Source: Siphonodentalium dalli
Lineage: Eukaryota > Mollusca > Scaphopoda > Gadilida > Siphonodentaliidae
DNA: 64,000 nucleotides
Direction of reading: 5' to 3'
Assembly: GCA_032622095.1 (NCBI GenBank)
Contig: CP136066.1
Span: forward strand, 197,088,816 to 197,152,815
Part shown: piece after piece, positions 1 to 12,163 of the stretch
Layout of the letters: every line of letters starts with the position of its first letter
Numbering within the stretch: the stretch's first letter is position 1
The notes under the pieces: model-generated
What the model was told of the DNA's origin: nothing
Database searches by the model: none
The model's input: only the letters and a program-made list of their open reading frames with translations
Program-made: the position numbers and the translations under genes

Positions 1-7
1 GTACTAT

Positions 8-623
8 GAAAGTTAATTGAAAGTAATAACGTTAAGGAACGTGATTAGAAGGTCTTCGTATTGTGTGTCAAACATAAATTTTCAGTTTTCGCACCCTTAT
101 CCCGGATAATATACCCATCTATGATACGCAGGGACGTCGCGACAAGGGGTCGATTCACCTCTTGTGAAAATGTTTTGTTAGCTGGAAATCTGAAGTACAA
201 CCCACAGTGACGTCGCGACAAGGGGGTTGCGTTATGTTTCTCGCCCCCCAAATATTTTGTCAACATGTTCAACATTTGGAAATTTCATACCTGAAACAAC
301 ATGAATTGGAAATTTTACAACATCAATAGGTTGAATTTGTTCTCTTATTTTGTTTTTCCAACAATTTATTAGAGGGTATGTGTTTGTTTAAGACCAACAT
401 TTGCATATTTACCTCCTTTGGTCAACAGTTTGGATTGAAATGGCCTATATTTAGAAATTGTCAAACCTTAGGGGTGTCAGCTTGGATGTGAGGTAGCAGT
501 ATGTGTTCCTTGTAACTACTAACATTACCCAATTTATTGAAAGTTACAACCAACGTTAAGGAACTTGTCTAGAAGGTCAATATAGGGTGTCAAACATAAA
601 TTGACGATTTTCACACCCTTGTG
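8..623. repeat. diverged direct repeat pair (8-98 and 537-623)
   Basis: The two segments share an ordered series of words: GTTAAGGAAC, TAGAAGGTC, TGTCAAACATAAATT and TTTTCRCACCCTT. The intervening DNA carries a 17-bp word (GACGTCGCGACAAGGGG) twice, near 132 and 211. Related words (GGGACGTGGCGACA) recur at 55.6-55.8 kb and 59.9 kb, so this is an old member of a dispersed family. No coding potential is seen. Confidence 0.5.
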
Positions 624-1159
624 AAAATGTTTTATCAATGGAAATCTCATAAACAGGCACATGGCGATAGTGGTCTTGGATTTGGTCACGGTAAAGGACA
701 CGAATACGAAGAGGCAAGCACAGTTTTCACAAATGACTACATCATAAATGCAGTGACGTGGCCAGATGGTCTCTTCGGTGCGCCAACGTCGATATCCAAC
801 TGTCCCCACCCTTCAATAAGAAATTTCTGTGAAATGTAATTGTTTACCGCGGTTGGCTTCTGATTTTCCAGCTGTAACATTAAGTTGTCCAACCGGCCCC
901 TTAATTGGGTTGGACATTTTGACTAAATATGACTAACTTAGTGTTAGTCACAAACATTTTGAGCAACTTTGGTCAAGTATTGGAATTATTTGCACATAAT
1001 TCTGCAACTTACATTTTCGCCTTCCCAGTGACTAAGAAAAGTTATGACTAAATCCTGGCCATTTTGAGTAATTAGTCGTTTTGACATTTCTTAGTCGTTA
1101 TGACTCACATCACCCTAGTAATTTTTACTAATGTTATGCCTCAGTCATGTTGGGCATTT
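624..1159. other. no recognised feature
   Basis: AT-rich DNA. Between about 900 and 1130 there are scattered GACTAA/TTAGTC words in both orientations, hinting at an old inverted-repeat element. No ends, target duplication or coding frame can be defined. Confidence 0.4.
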
Positions 1160-1430
1160 TTGTTATTCAAAGGGTGCATATTGAAATTATAGGATGGACA
1201 CCCATCACCAAATGGAGCCCATATAGCCAGTCCCTATCTCGATATATTATAAGATATCGGAGCAGTTTGAAATTATAAAATGACCACCCCTCCTATAACT
1301 GAGAGCCTTCACACGTCCCTGCTTTGATACTGTGATGGACACCCCCTGCTAAAATGGAGCCACGTTCCTGCCTCGATGTGTTATGATAAGAGTAGCGGAT
1401 CAGTTTGAAATCATAGGATGGACACAACAT
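1160..1430. repeat. degenerate tandem-like repeats
   Basis: Three to four imperfect units share the words TTGAAATYATAGGATGGACA, AAATGGAGCC, CCTGCCTCGAT and TTATRATAAGA. A further partial unit lies near 2050-2085. This is probably an old dispersed repeat duplicated locally. Confidence 0.45.
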
Positions 1431-2380
1431 ATATAAATTTATACCATCAAAATAATATTTTGTTTTCACAAACTGAATGGTTGTAATTTGTTAAAACAAT
1501 GATACCAAATTGGTTGTAGTACTCGATATTACACTGACTGTTACTTACATACACACTCTACAAACGAACAGTTTATTATTTAACTTTGCGCAGACAAGTA
1601 GTCATCAACTTAGCAATCCTTGTACCGATTGGATAGCTCTGATAAGCGATCAACGTCTCAACTTATTAATTCTTTTGTAACTTTGGCTTGCCGTGATTCA
1701 ATATATTGTGAATCACTCACAGCTAACGGTTTTCCCGTAAGCAATCTACAATAATCAACAGTTGATCTTTGTGAAATTTGCGAGATTGTGTTAGCTCATC
1801 GTTTCGTAGTACTGGCGATATCACTAATCACAAAATAATAGCACGCATTGTAACTTTCCCATATAAATTGTGTGTCAGTTATTTTAGCTCTATACATGTC
1901 CGTCTAATTTGAACTAGGTATTCAAACACTGATAACGGGTGAATGGGAGCAGAGTGGTGAGTTAGTTTTTTCTACGTTTTAGGGGTTTCACCTCTCGCCC
2001 AGTCAAAGGTGTTACAATAATTTATATCCATAACACTCGCAGCATATCGGGTGCATATGAAATTTAGATGTGGACACTCCACCCCTCAACTGAAAAAGTA
2101 ACGACCGACACAAATATCAGAACATACTATTCGTCAAGATGTGGCGGTAACGTATCAGCCTTATATAATGCTGTATTTAGAACAGCACGTTTCGTTTGTC
2201 AATTTACACATAACTAAATCGATATGTTATGTTGCACGGTTCGTTTGGAAATCGAACATAATCGGCTGACTGCCCCAGTCTACTTTACAGCCTCGGACAC
2301 AGAACATTTTAGTCTGATTTAGAGAAGTGCGAAGTTAGAAGTTTAATCCAATTAAACCTGTTTTAATCCCTACATGACTG
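1431..2380. other. no recognised feature
   Basis: AT-rich intergenic or intronic DNA without a convincing frame. Apart from the short repeat word near 2050 I see nothing in it. Confidence 0.4.
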
Positions 2381-2384
2381 ACGG

Positions 2385-2590
2385 AGCTTCCTGAAATTCA
2401 GAAACCCTGCACCAATGCATTATCTTATATATGCTATAACTAGGCTCCCAACTTATATGAGAGAATACATTAGGCTAACAATATTTACCTTCACCTTATA
2501 CTTCAGTGCATTATTTTATATATGCGAAGCTCCCTATGGAAGACTCACATATATTAGAGAATGCACTGACACATATTATGCTTATTACGG
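2385..2590. repeat. dispersed inverted-terminal repeat, decayed copy
   Basis: This resembles the segment at 19033-19145 and its duplicate near 23983. All share CCTGAAATT, AACCCTG, CAATGCAT and TTAGAGAATACATT-like words. Words such as ATGCATTMTCTTATATATGC tie it to the TGTGACCCGCC-ended MITE family at 34.0 and 51.2 kb. The small frames over it are by-products. Confidence 0.5.
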
Positions 2591-2599
2591 GAGCAGTTG

Positions 2600-4100
2600 A
2601 CCCCGATTGGGTTATTGTTTGGTGGGAGAAAAGAAGCCGATGACAACGTCAATGTTTTAAAGATGTATTCATGTTTACAGACATATTTTATGAAAGCTAT
2701 ATTACTTTTTATTCAGCCGAAAGACATAGTTTGTATGACATTGCATTTCCCATCTATTTATGCAGCCTCTTCTCCCGAGAATCATCACGCTGTGGGCTTA
2801 AATAAGATTTGTATTAGGTTCATAATCGGCGTAGAATCGCCTCATTTTGAATCCATAACGAACTGAAAACGAGAGTGTTTTAGTGCAATTATCAATGGAG
2901 GAAAACAATACGGATAAACAGACTCACGACTTAACAGGTGTATGCTATTAATAACATGTTTTCTCTGTGGCCAGCGCCATAAAACGGAACAACGGACAAT
3001 GTGTTTATTTCGTAATCGAATACCTTAAATTCACGCAGTACTGTTTTTCCCGCACCAATGGGTGCGCGAATTTAAGACTGAGCGAAACGTAGTACGAATC
3101 CTGAAAGTATATGAAATCACAGGGAAAATCAGCTGTTATTGAATTACATGTACATACATTACAGACGGTTAGGCTGAATATAGACAATTATATTGGCATG
3201 CGATCATGAATTCTCAACACCAATATTAATTTGTAAATCATGGTAAAATCATCGATTTTGCAATACATGTAAGAAATACACATTCCCGTACGAAGAAAAC
3301 GAAAGCATATCTCCATAGCCACCAACATGCATTGAGTGACAACGTATGTGGTCATGCAGTCTGAGTTAAATCTGTGAACCCAACTATTTGAGATATACGG
3401 GTAGCCATATGTTGATAGTCAGCTGCCTACGTGGTTGTTTTATATATATTTCTTTAAAGTTCATTTCATTGAATCCATAACTATTTGAATATCATAATAA
3501 TAATTTTGAACAAAATCTCAACAAAATGTTGACGCAGGTATAAATTACTCGATGCTAAATTTCGTCATGGTGGTCTTTAATATACACAGGTACCTTCAGG
3601 AACAATTCAGAACTGAAACTGTCACCAGATACAAGTGTTTCACGAAAATATTTAAGTCATTTTTGAATTAGCGCAGCACGGTGCGCCAATTCAAAGTAAG
3701 CGAATTAAAAACTGATCGAAAAAAATAGTACAGCGCGAATTTAAATACGAGTAAGGTAATTCAGTATGAACCTGTTTGAATATTATAGGTCGATTATGAA
3801 ACTAGTAGCGCGAGGATATGTTGAATTTATTTCATAGTTTCGATGTTTTGTATGAACAGCAATTTAGTTGTGATTTTATTATTTGTTCAAAAAACAAATT
3901 GAGATATATTGGTATTTATAGGTCTATTGTATAGTTATGTTATAAACGGCGGTGGCTGTTGTTGTAACTAGAGGTCTGGCTCCCTGAATGCATTATTAAT
4001 GGTTATTTATTGCCAATGATACATGAATTGCATGTGCTTTGCTCCCTTCCTGTGTGTAGCACGATCTCTAGAGATCATTCTCGACGGCGTAGAAACTTGT
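2600..4100. other. no gene; two copies of a GCGCGAATTTAA-type motif
   Basis: Mostly unremarkable AT-rich DNA. Segments near 3030-3085 and 3665-3750 share words around GTACTG/GCGCGAATTTAA. Related words occur at 18300-18345 inside the duplicated block, so these are probably small fragments of the same dispersed repeat. Confidence 0.35.
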
Positions 4101-4300
4101 TTATCTCCGCGCCCCCTCTGTCGCTGTTCCGCTGTTTGGGATAAAAATCCCGCAGTAGCCACCTGTGTATGTGATCAGTATGCATACAGTTGTTTTTGTG
4201 CAGAGTGCAGCGCAGTCCTCCCTGCATGGGGTAATCTGTTCAGTCTTTGTCAGTCCAGACTCAAGGTCGGTGATGGATGTGGATTCTTCTAACATGAAAC
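4101..4300 (-). CDS. possible 3'-terminal exon, PAN/apple-like cysteine segment
   Basis: On the minus strand a good acceptor (TTGGTTATTGCAG) precedes an open segment that ends at a TAA at 4103-4101. The translated segment is about 66 residues. It has an acidic, Thr/Ser-rich start, then CREDCAALC, then a Cys seven residues on, then TYTGGYCGIF. The order C-x3-C-x3-C, a spaced Cys and a late Y-C-x-x-F is what small PAN/apple modules show. PAN modules bind proteins or glycans outside the cell. No upstream exon is recognised, and the segment could be a chance frame: the opposite strand is also open here. It could also contain a donor (ACACAG followed by GTGGCT) and be an internal exon. Confidence 0.28.
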
Positions 4301-6510
4301 CTGCAATAACCAATAGTGGTAATGTGAGTATTATGTGACATTTGTAAAGCGCTTACACTCTTAGATAAAACAATTTATTTGGGTATTCTGGAGTGCCAGT
4401 AGCCCGCATCGGCACCAAACAGAATGGTACTATATGAATGTAGAACATGTATACGATTGTAGAAGCAGTAGATCATGGGTTCCACAGAGCACCACATCGT
4501 TGTCTGCAAGCTGATTAGATGACACGATCACGAGTATCAATTGGGTGGAAATGATCAAATTGAAGTGCATAAAATGGCCGCGCCTCGACGTCATCCCCCG
4601 TCTTACAGTACCTTATAGCAACAGGGAAAAACACGACATAACATTGCTTGAATCTTTAATTGAAGCTGAATTCGGATTCGACCTACAGGTACACGTTTGG
4701 AGTGACCTAAAAGTCTACAACTTGGTTGCCAAATAACCGAATTTCCCGAAGGCCTAAAGTCATAAATAGTTTTGTTATTTTGGCCAGATTTGGCGAAGTT
4801 GGAACAAATAGTTATGTCTTGTACTGTAGATTTTGTGAAATAATGTCAACAACACATTCTTTGTTTATATACCGACTAAACGCGTAAACAGTGTACGATG
4901 AGAAAAACACTCAGCACCGTAACGATTTGTATTGGAGAGTAATTCACGGTGATCCATTCAACACCGAATCGTCCTGAGTGGCGAGGATTAACGAGCGCTA
5001 TATCCGTATGTTGTATTACAACATGGTGTCTGTTTTAACCAATATTCTTTTAGTGGGGTCGTCCGGTGTTGAGTATTTTGCTTATCACACACTATTTACA
5101 TACTATACAACAGGTTCTGAAAGCAGATGCGTAATTTGGCCTTTGTTTACATTTATAACAGCGTTCGAACTTGACAATTACATACTACCGGTATTTACGC
5201 GATATTTATGATTGGTATAAAGAACAAAATATATATTTTAATATTCCTCATTATCAGAACCAACATGTTTGTAATTGGAGATGGAGTTCATGTTAAACTA
5301 AAATGCAGTTGAATAGTTGGCTAGGTGATCCATATACACATAATAAACATGTATACTTAAGATAACATTGCAGGTGTTGCTCTTATGTACATGCCCATCT
5401 TCGGAAATGATCTGATTTCCAGTATCGCGATACTCATTACACGATACGTGTATCGATTGGAAGTGTATCGCGATACATTGAGTTCACGATGTATCGTTAC
5501 AGCCCTTAGTACCAAGCATTGGTCCTTAAAACCACATTTATGGAAATGTTCCAATGTCTGCGAGAGTGCACAGCGTATGTGTACGCGCCATTCTGTGTCA
5601 GTCGAACATCACTTTTGAGGTATACGCGTTAAATACATAGTAGACTGTGGTAGAGGGCAATACAGTCAACTTTAAATTTTTCAGTGTAACATTTAAAGCT
5701 ATGGGCCACAGGGACGTGTCATTGAAACAAGTGAAACACCCATTAAAAATATAATTTTAAACCGAGCATGTCACTTTAGAAACAGCTTCGCTATACTATA
5801 TGTACATATGAATGTATGCATACTGAGGCGGGTTCGGTTTAAATTCATACGTTAAATAAATTATATTTTACTTCTTCTAACGATACGCCCCTTTGCTACA
5901 GTGTTGGATAATATACGTTGTACATGAAGTACATACTCTCTATTTCATGTTATATTACTGCATGGTGGCAACTCTGCTGTCAATATTTTATCGTAACATT
6001 TACCGCCTATATTTTATAGTGAAGAAAAAAGATGGCGGCAAAATCGAATTTGGTTATATGAATATGTGGTGAAATGACTGGGGACCATCGGGTTGTCAGC
6101 ATGTCTGACTAATTTAAAGGTGTAACAGGGTGAATGAACCACAAATCGATTTATAATAGCCAGATCCGGCTAAAATAGACCAATCTATCTTCCCGGCACA
6201 GTGCTCACTGTTGTAAGAGAGGATACTCTTAATTTCTTGACTATTTAAAATTATGTTTATTTTGAGATTGGTATATGTTGATTTTGAATATTCTCAGTAA
6301 ATAATTATTTCGTCACTGCGCGTCTTTCACAAGAGATAATTTTGTTTAAGAATTGGTTGAAAGATAATTATAGGGTAGTTTAGAGTGACTCCCCTTATCC
6401 CACATGAATGCTGGCTGTGAAGGACCGATTGGTCTATTTTAGCCTGGTCGGTCTATTTTATATCGACATATGGTTCACCAGACCTGTTTAAGATGTCTGA
6501 TTTATGTTTA
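4301..6510. other. no recognised gene
   Basis: AT-rich DNA. A cluster of TATCGCGATAC/CGATAC words in both orientations at about 5418-5490 resembles the subterminal parts of some hAT elements, but no ends are seen. The small open frames here have no splice borders or recognisable motifs. Confidence 0.4.
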
Positions 6511-6514
6511 TACA

Positions 6515-6798
6515 AAAGCCCATGAGTGCCAACGCATAAAAATATATCTGCAATTAATCACAAGCCATTGCGATTAATCGCAAACATTTGCGATAAATCG
6601 CTAACTACTTTGCAGTAAATCGCTAACGTTTTAAATAAAACACAAACATCTTTGAGATAATTCAGAAATTATAATGTGGTTTGATCTATCGCAAAAAGAT
6701 TTGTGATTGACCGCAAGTGTTGGTTTACGATTAATCGCAATGGTTTCCGATTTATCGCAGATATAGTTTTATGCATTTGGACTAATGGGCTTCCATAT
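6515..6798. repeat. inverted-repeat element rich in GCGATTAATCGC words
   Basis: The left part starts with AGCCCAT, then CCAACGCATAAAA and CCATTGCGATTAATCGC. The right part carries the reverse complement of all three in reverse order and ends with ATGGGCT. The arms are about 100 bp or more, centred near 6657. Many internal words (GCGATAAATCGC, GATTAATCGC) are themselves palindromic. It is a MITE or foldback of unknown superfamily. Confidence 0.6.
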
Positions 6799-7149
6799 GT
6801 TTACTTTAATTACACACAAATTAAGAAATTTGGCCCATTATTTCAGACGTTCAGACAAATTTTACTACATGTGCAGGGAACAGTTCAGCAAAACCTGCAA
6901 TCGGGGTATTAAACATCGAATTTTATAAAACACGATCGATGCTATATACTAATAATACTAATACTTGAAGAACCTCGGTCGGGGTTTTGTACTTAATCGA
7001 GCTTTAATACCTCAATTTAAAAAGTTCGCTGACCTGTGGAAAAGCATACTATCCCAATTGTGTACCTCATATTAGCAATGACATGAGAAATGCGGTGGCA
7101 GCATTTTGACTCTAACATGCCACATAATTAGATTTGCCATGGTTGCGAG

Positions 7150-7363
7150 TACATAAACATGTACCACAGCGTGCTGAATAGGTACACAGAGTACCTAATT
7201 GTTTTGGTTATCCAGAGTACCTAGACAGGTACCACATATACCACAAAGTACATGGTAGGTACTCCACAGTATCTACATTTTAGGTACGCCCGAGTACCAA
7301 TAGTTTGGCACTCTCCACGTGACGAGTATAGTACCAACGTAGGTAATCCAGAGTACCTATTGC
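7150..7363. repeat. GAGTACCT/GGTAC-rich stretch
   Basis: The word GGTAC or GTACC recurs more than a dozen times in about 210 bp, often as AGAGTACCTA in alternating orientation. This is a degenerate simple repeat or the remains of nested small inverted repeats. No coding potential is seen. Confidence 0.5.
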
Positions 7364-7367
7364 TTAA

Positions 7368-8010
7368 AGGGGTACTGTACCCCAATTTCAATAAATTCCC
7401 GGTGACATTAGCGATCTAATATGAATATTATATTATAAAATAACTAATTTGAGTCGACGATGTCTACTGAAAACGTTCCGGTTAACAGGCTATCGTAATA
7501 GTTAACTTGAATTATTTAATATAAATTTATTTATGGCTGGAGTCATAAAATGGAGAATTATGCCATTACGAGTTACCGTTCTTGAAATCGCATATGTTGC
7601 GTGTCTTTTATCGACGGCCGTTCGCGAACATTATTGAGTTGCAAACAAAACATGTTACCTGCAAAAGAAGGCCCGTTATAACCGATTCGGAAAAAAGGAG
7701 AAAGAAACAAAGAGTCATAAAGCGTCAAGTATTTTGTAGGGAGTGAGATTGTTCGATGGAAGAGATTGAATGCATCAATCGAAGCTGTGAGCAATGAACT
7801 TCCGGTTCTTCCTGCGACCGCGTCTTCTCCGGTGAAGGTCAAAAACATGGCGCGTAGTTTGAAATCATAATATTTTTGTTTCCAAGATCAATATTTTCTT
7901 CGCTAAATTAGGTTTATACGACACTCATATAACACGAACATAATCTAACTTGAAAGTTATTTCAATGGGAGTAAATAAAAAAATCGCCTATCTTTGTGTA
8001 AAGTACCCCT
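7368..8010. mobile_element. TTAA-flanked MITE, long member (643 bp)
   Basis: TTAA stands at both ends (7364-7367 and 8011-8014). The terminal sequences AGGGGTACTGTACC and the reverse of GTAAAGTACCCCT form short inverted repeats. An internal word TGGAGTCATAA is shared with the 296-bp element at 58494-58789, which has matching ends, so the two are one family. TTAA targets are typical of piggyBac and Kolobok transposases, but no transposase is present. Confidence 0.65.
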
Positions 8011-8208
8011 TTAAGAGTGTATATTACGCAGTCACGATAACGCAATCGTGTCTTTATCATTCACCGCGATACTCACATATGGTTTATCTATTCTCAGAGA
8101 GTTTTATATAAATTATGGGGTATACGGTCATAGATTTGAATCGAGGATCCCTGACCAGAAAAGCTTCTGTCAATTATTAAAAATCTCTACTATATATTTG
8201 AGACTTCC

Positions 8209-8209
<1 letters not shown>

Positions 8210-8266
<57 letters not shown>
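8210..8266. repeat. (TA)n microsatellite
   Basis: An uninterrupted TA dinucleotide run of about 57 bp, followed by TATGTATGTGTG. Confidence 0.95.
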
Positions 8267-8276
<10 letters not shown>

Positions 8277-8304
8277 ATTTCATAGAATCGAAAACGCGTG
8301 TACA

Positions 8305-9070
8305 GATTGAGCTCAAACTTCCTATGTAAGTGTAACATCCCACCTACACCGCCGTGGTCGCGTTTTGGAGAAGCTCAGAGCACCCGTTCTCCAATCGCAG
8401 TGACAAAAAACGGCACTGCGGTGGTTAATCAAGTGATAATTTAATGAGCGTTTGTTTTTGACGCATCGCTATAAAGAGCGTCTGTTTACCATTCAACGTT
8501 ATTAGCATCTGCAGAGAGATATAAGGGAACAATAATTTTGAGTGGTTTCCTATGCGGGGAGATTTATTGGATGCCATAGTACTCTTACAACATCATTGGT
8601 CAGGGCTGGGGGGGGGGGGGGTAGTTAGTGTGGATATAGGCATAATGCTTCTCAGAAATCCCGGTTACAAACCAACACTCACATTTTCGTATTTACGCAA
8701 ACGCAACGTGCAGAGAGATATATGGGAACAAGTGCTTTCCTATTTCTAGAACGCAACTCATGATACCAAACAAAATTACGTCGCGTTGGTGATGGCGTTC
8801 ACGATGGGGTTAATTGACTGTCCGATCTTTGCGAGGATGGGGTTCACGACGGGATGTATTGTCCATCTCGAAAGTGTGGACAACCTCTGTCAGGGGCCGC
8901 TCAATGGCCACGGGCAGGTTCAAAAAAATCATACCTCTTCTGGGTCTGGGCGTGTATAGACATGAGCGTGTTGTGTTCCTAAGAACGCGGAGCGTGTTGT
9001 GTTCATAAGAACGCGGATCGGGTAAGTTTTTACGCCCTAGGTGAGCTCAAACTTCGTATATAAGTGTAAA
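8305..9070. repeat. direct repeats bracketing a GC-richer patch
   Basis: The word GAGCTCAAACTTC, followed by GTAAGTGTAA at the same spacing, appears at 8308 and again at 9042. Inside, GCAGAGAGATATA-GGGAACAA recurs at about 8511 and 8711, and CTAAGAACGCGGA/ATAAGAACGCGGA recurs at about 8972 and 9006. A 12-G run sits near 8610. This may be a locally duplicated dispersed element. No convincing gene is seen. Confidence 0.4.
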
Positions 9071-9213
9071 AACACACGGGGATCGTCGACGTCGCATTGT
9101 GTGAAACATTCTTATGTCTGTCGTTCCTAGGAACGGGGGAATTTTTCATCGGGTCTGTCTTAACCTACAAACGGGTACCCACAAATTATATAGTGTGATC
9201 CCGACATGACCTT

Positions 9214-9240
9214 GACCTTGAAAATGATCAATTCAAGGTC
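9214..9240. repeat. GACCTTGA / TCAAGGTC hairpin
   Basis: TGACCTTGACCTTGA is followed 11 bases later by its inverse TCAAGGTC. Words of this kind are common in molluscan repeats. The surrounding 9070-10024 has no gene and presumably includes the leader, and perhaps the 5' LTR, of the Gypsy relic that follows, but I could not define an LTR. Confidence 0.45.
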
Positions 9241-10024
9241 AAATCGGGTAAAATATTGAAAAACCCAATATTAACTCATTGAAAAACACAAACAAAACAA
9301 AACATTGTCATGTTTCTGACCAAGCACGCCAGTGGCGGGCTGTCCGATAGTACATACGATAGTTATGTGTTGTTATATGTGTTCCTGGAATCTAGGATAA
9401 ACTTCCTTTCCCCAGTGATTGTAACTGCTAGGGTTAATTGTATAGATAAGCACAATACATAGAAGACAAATTATATAGTGTAGAAACACACACGCATAAT
9501 TAACAAGATCATATTCTTAAGTGGTTATGACTGGTAGCAACCATTATATAGGTTAGGGTGGATAAAACCAGTATCATTATATAAGACAGTATAGTGATAC
9601 ACGTCATATCCAAGGGTATCATAGTATAGCGGACCTTATTTAGAGGCATGATACACCAGAGGTTGGAATAACTACCCGTGCTCTGAAGCGGGAGCTTCAC
9701 TTATCCGACAACCTTGCTACTATACCAACACCTCTGTTCTTCCGCCTATGTACTGTGCTTATCGATAAAGACTTATACATATATAAAGTTATGAAGATCT
9801 ATGAACTAGTTATTGTTATCAATGTTCCCAACACGGCCAATTCAACATCTAAACCCTAGACACCGGGACAATGGTGCTCGTAAGCTTGGAACCAGGACTT
9901 GTGTTTTCGTTCATACGTGAGTACTTACTATACCAACCAGTACGTTTCTTTTTATCTAATAATTTCAAATTAAATACACACAATACCCGCATTATGTTCT
10001 AGAGCAATTCTATAATGTCACAAT

Positions 10025-12163
10025 GTGCATGTGCCTACCCAACTCACATTATCAATTTCTTATATACCTGAAATTTTGCCTTTTCTATTTCAAATTACTT
10101 TAGTAATTCAAATCAAGATGAATATGACACAACGTCACCCTTCCTGTCCTTCCTTTTCGGATGACGTTAATTTTAGTAGCGCCCAAATCGATGGAGAGAT
10201 AGAGCATCGCATTTCCACACAATTGGGTCATTTTAATAGTGCAATAGACCAACTGTTGGACGCCGCACGCATTTCGTCAGCAATTCAGATGGCAACTGGT
10301 GTGACAAATGTTATCACCCCTTTGTCGGGAGACCCTAAATCTTTTCTTGAATGGAGCAACGAATTATATCGTTATGGCCAAGCAATTGATGCGACTGATC
10401 AAACATTAATTAAATTTGCTCTGCAGACCAGCAGAGGTTCAGTTTTCGAATTTTTAACTCAGTTCACACAAGAACGCATAAATGCCGATGGTGTGATCAG
10501 AAGTACATGGGCAGAAATCAAGCAGGAATTAAAAGTTCGATATAGCGAAGCAAAAGACAAAAGAGATGCGCTCCTTATTTTTCAAGCAGCAAAGCAAACA
10601 CCAGAAGAATCTATACAAGTTTTTTCTTATAGATTACGATCATTAGCGATCGATGTGTATGGGCTAGTAAATATTCGACAAAAAGTCGCCCAATTATATA
10701 TGTGTGAACAATTCATCACAGGATTAAAGAGTAAATTATTGAGAGATAAACTTTTGCGAGAAGATCCACAGACCTTAAATCAAGCAACTGATCTCGCTTT
10801 AATAGAATATACTATTCAACACCGATTACAGTCTTATTATAGCCAGAATAATAAGAGTACTGATCGTAATTATCGATCATTTCGTGATAATAATTATTCT
10901 AGTATGGAAGGAAATAATTTTCAAGGACGGAAACCTGATAATATATTTAATGCGCCCGCCACACCAGAAAGACGGTGGCCAAGGTATTTACAGGGTAGAA
11001 ATTCATTTAGCTCATTTTATTCGAATAATAATCAGCGCCCACGAATTGGATCATATTCTAAACAAAATAGATATGATAACACGCGAAGTTGGCCTAATGT
11101 TCAACATATACGACAATCACGAACTTCTGTGTTTAATCCACAGACCCAAGCATCTGAGTGGAATCGTGTAAAAAGCAAGAATAATAAGCAAGCTAACGCT
11201 CAATCATGGAATAAATTGCATGCACACAGAACAAACGGGAAAGAATTATGTTGGTATAAACCACATAGAGATGGTAAAAATAATGTTCACAGGCCGTTTC
11301 ATCAAAGCTTACCGCATATAAATAAGAATAAAATATCCGCGCCCATGAAAACAAGAGCTCCATACACATCGCATAAGCCTTACGATAAGGCTTACGATCA
11401 TAAACAAACACCACCGGTGATACAACACCAGAAATATATTAAATCGAATTTATCAATTCCGGAAAATCTAAATAATTCAAAGTTAATGAAAGGCATAAAT
11501 GCACAAGTGGCATCATCGATATTGATTACAATAGGCACACAAAAATATCGAGCCATACTAGATAGTGGAGCCGACATCAGTTTATGTTCGTTAAAATTTT
11601 ATAACAATTTAAAATATAAACCGCAAATGCAAGAAACGCAGTTTCATGCAACATCTGCCAGTGGGGATGCACTAACCATAAATGGTTTCATCATATTAAA
11701 TTTCCACATTAATAAATTAAAGGTCTCACATAAATTCTATGTTTGCTCAAACATGCATCGATCTTTATTAATCGGCAGAGATTTTCTCAGTGCAAACGGA
11801 GTCCGGCTATACTTCGACCGCCAAATAATGAAAATTCGCGGAACAATCATTTCTCTTATACCAGATATCCACGTTGGAACCTTGGTCAGAATACAATCTG
11901 CCCATGTAATTGCGCCAAAAACAACAATATTAACACGAGCGCGTATAATTGGAGGTAATAAATTGTTTGCCACGAAATTTCTGCAGGTGGAACCAATAGA
12001 CAACGGGTTTATCGGCAGTGAGTCTGGATTGACAGCCGAATATTCTACTGCATGCACTAACAGCGAAAGTATACCTGTACTCATCAGCAATTACACCGAT
12101 AAACATTTTAATTGGCGACGTGGATGTATTATCGGCAGGGTGTCTGCTGTAAGGTGTGTATAA
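10025..12163 (+). CDS. Ty3/Gypsy-type Gag-protease polyprotein (relic)
   Basis: A 712-codon frame. A better start is probably Met32 at 10118, since the first 31 residues look like translated leader. Residues about 60-270 are a helical Gag capsid-type region (FLEWSNELYRYGQ, then a long charged helical stretch). Residues about 280-490 are Asn/Arg/Gln-rich and basic, without a CCHC zinc knuckle, a plausible RNA-binding tail. An aspartic protease follows: catalytic DSGAD with Asp513, and the second conserved strand LLIGRDF near residue 580. In Ty3/Gypsy elements Gag packages the RNA and the protease matures the polyprotein. The frame ends at TAA 12161-12163, yet RT-type sequence continues in the same frame beyond it. 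No LTR pair was found and the 3' part is lost to a hAT insertion. Confidence 0.85.
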   Translation: MHVPTQLTLSISYIPEILPFLFQITLVIQIKMNMTQRHPSCPSFSDDVNFSSAQIDGEIEHRISTQLGHFNSAIDQLLDAARISSAIQMATGVTNVITPLSGDPKSFLEWSNELYRYGQAIDATDQTLIKFALQTSRGSVFEFLTQFTQERINADGVIRSTWAEIKQELKVRYSEAKDKRDALLIFQAAKQTPEESIQVFSYRLRSLAIDVYGLVNIRQKVAQLYMCEQFITGLKSKLLRDKLLREDPQTLNQATDLALIEYTIQHRLQSYYSQNNKSTDRNYRSFRDNNYSSMEGNNFQGRKPDNIFNAPATPERRWPRYLQGRNSFSSFYSNNNQRPRIGSYSKQNRYDNTRSWPNVQHIRQSRTSVFNPQTQASEWNRVKSKNNKQANAQSWNKLHAHRTNGKELCWYKPHRDGKNNVHRPFHQSLPHINKNKISAPMKTRAPYTSHKPYDKAYDHKQTPPVIQHQKYIKSNLSIPENLNNSKLMKGINAQVASSILITIGTQKYRAILDSGADISLCSLKFYNNLKYKPQMQETQFHATSASGDALTINGFIILNFHINKLKVSHKFYVCSNMHRSLLIGRDFLSANGVRLYFDRQIMKIRGTIISLIPDIHVGTLVRIQSAHVIAPKTTILTRARIIGGNKLFATKFLQVEPIDNGFIGSESGLTAEYSTACTNSESIPVLISNYTDKHFNWRRGCIIGRVSAVRCV

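Noticed and set aside
8048-8329. 93-codon frame with a Tyr-Ile run
   Set aside because: It is a read-through of the (TA)n microsatellite.
9376-10024. 5' LTR and primer-binding site of the Gypsy relic
   Set aside because: There is a TGGTGCTCG word near 9872, but no second LTR copy is in the window, so neither boundary can be supported.
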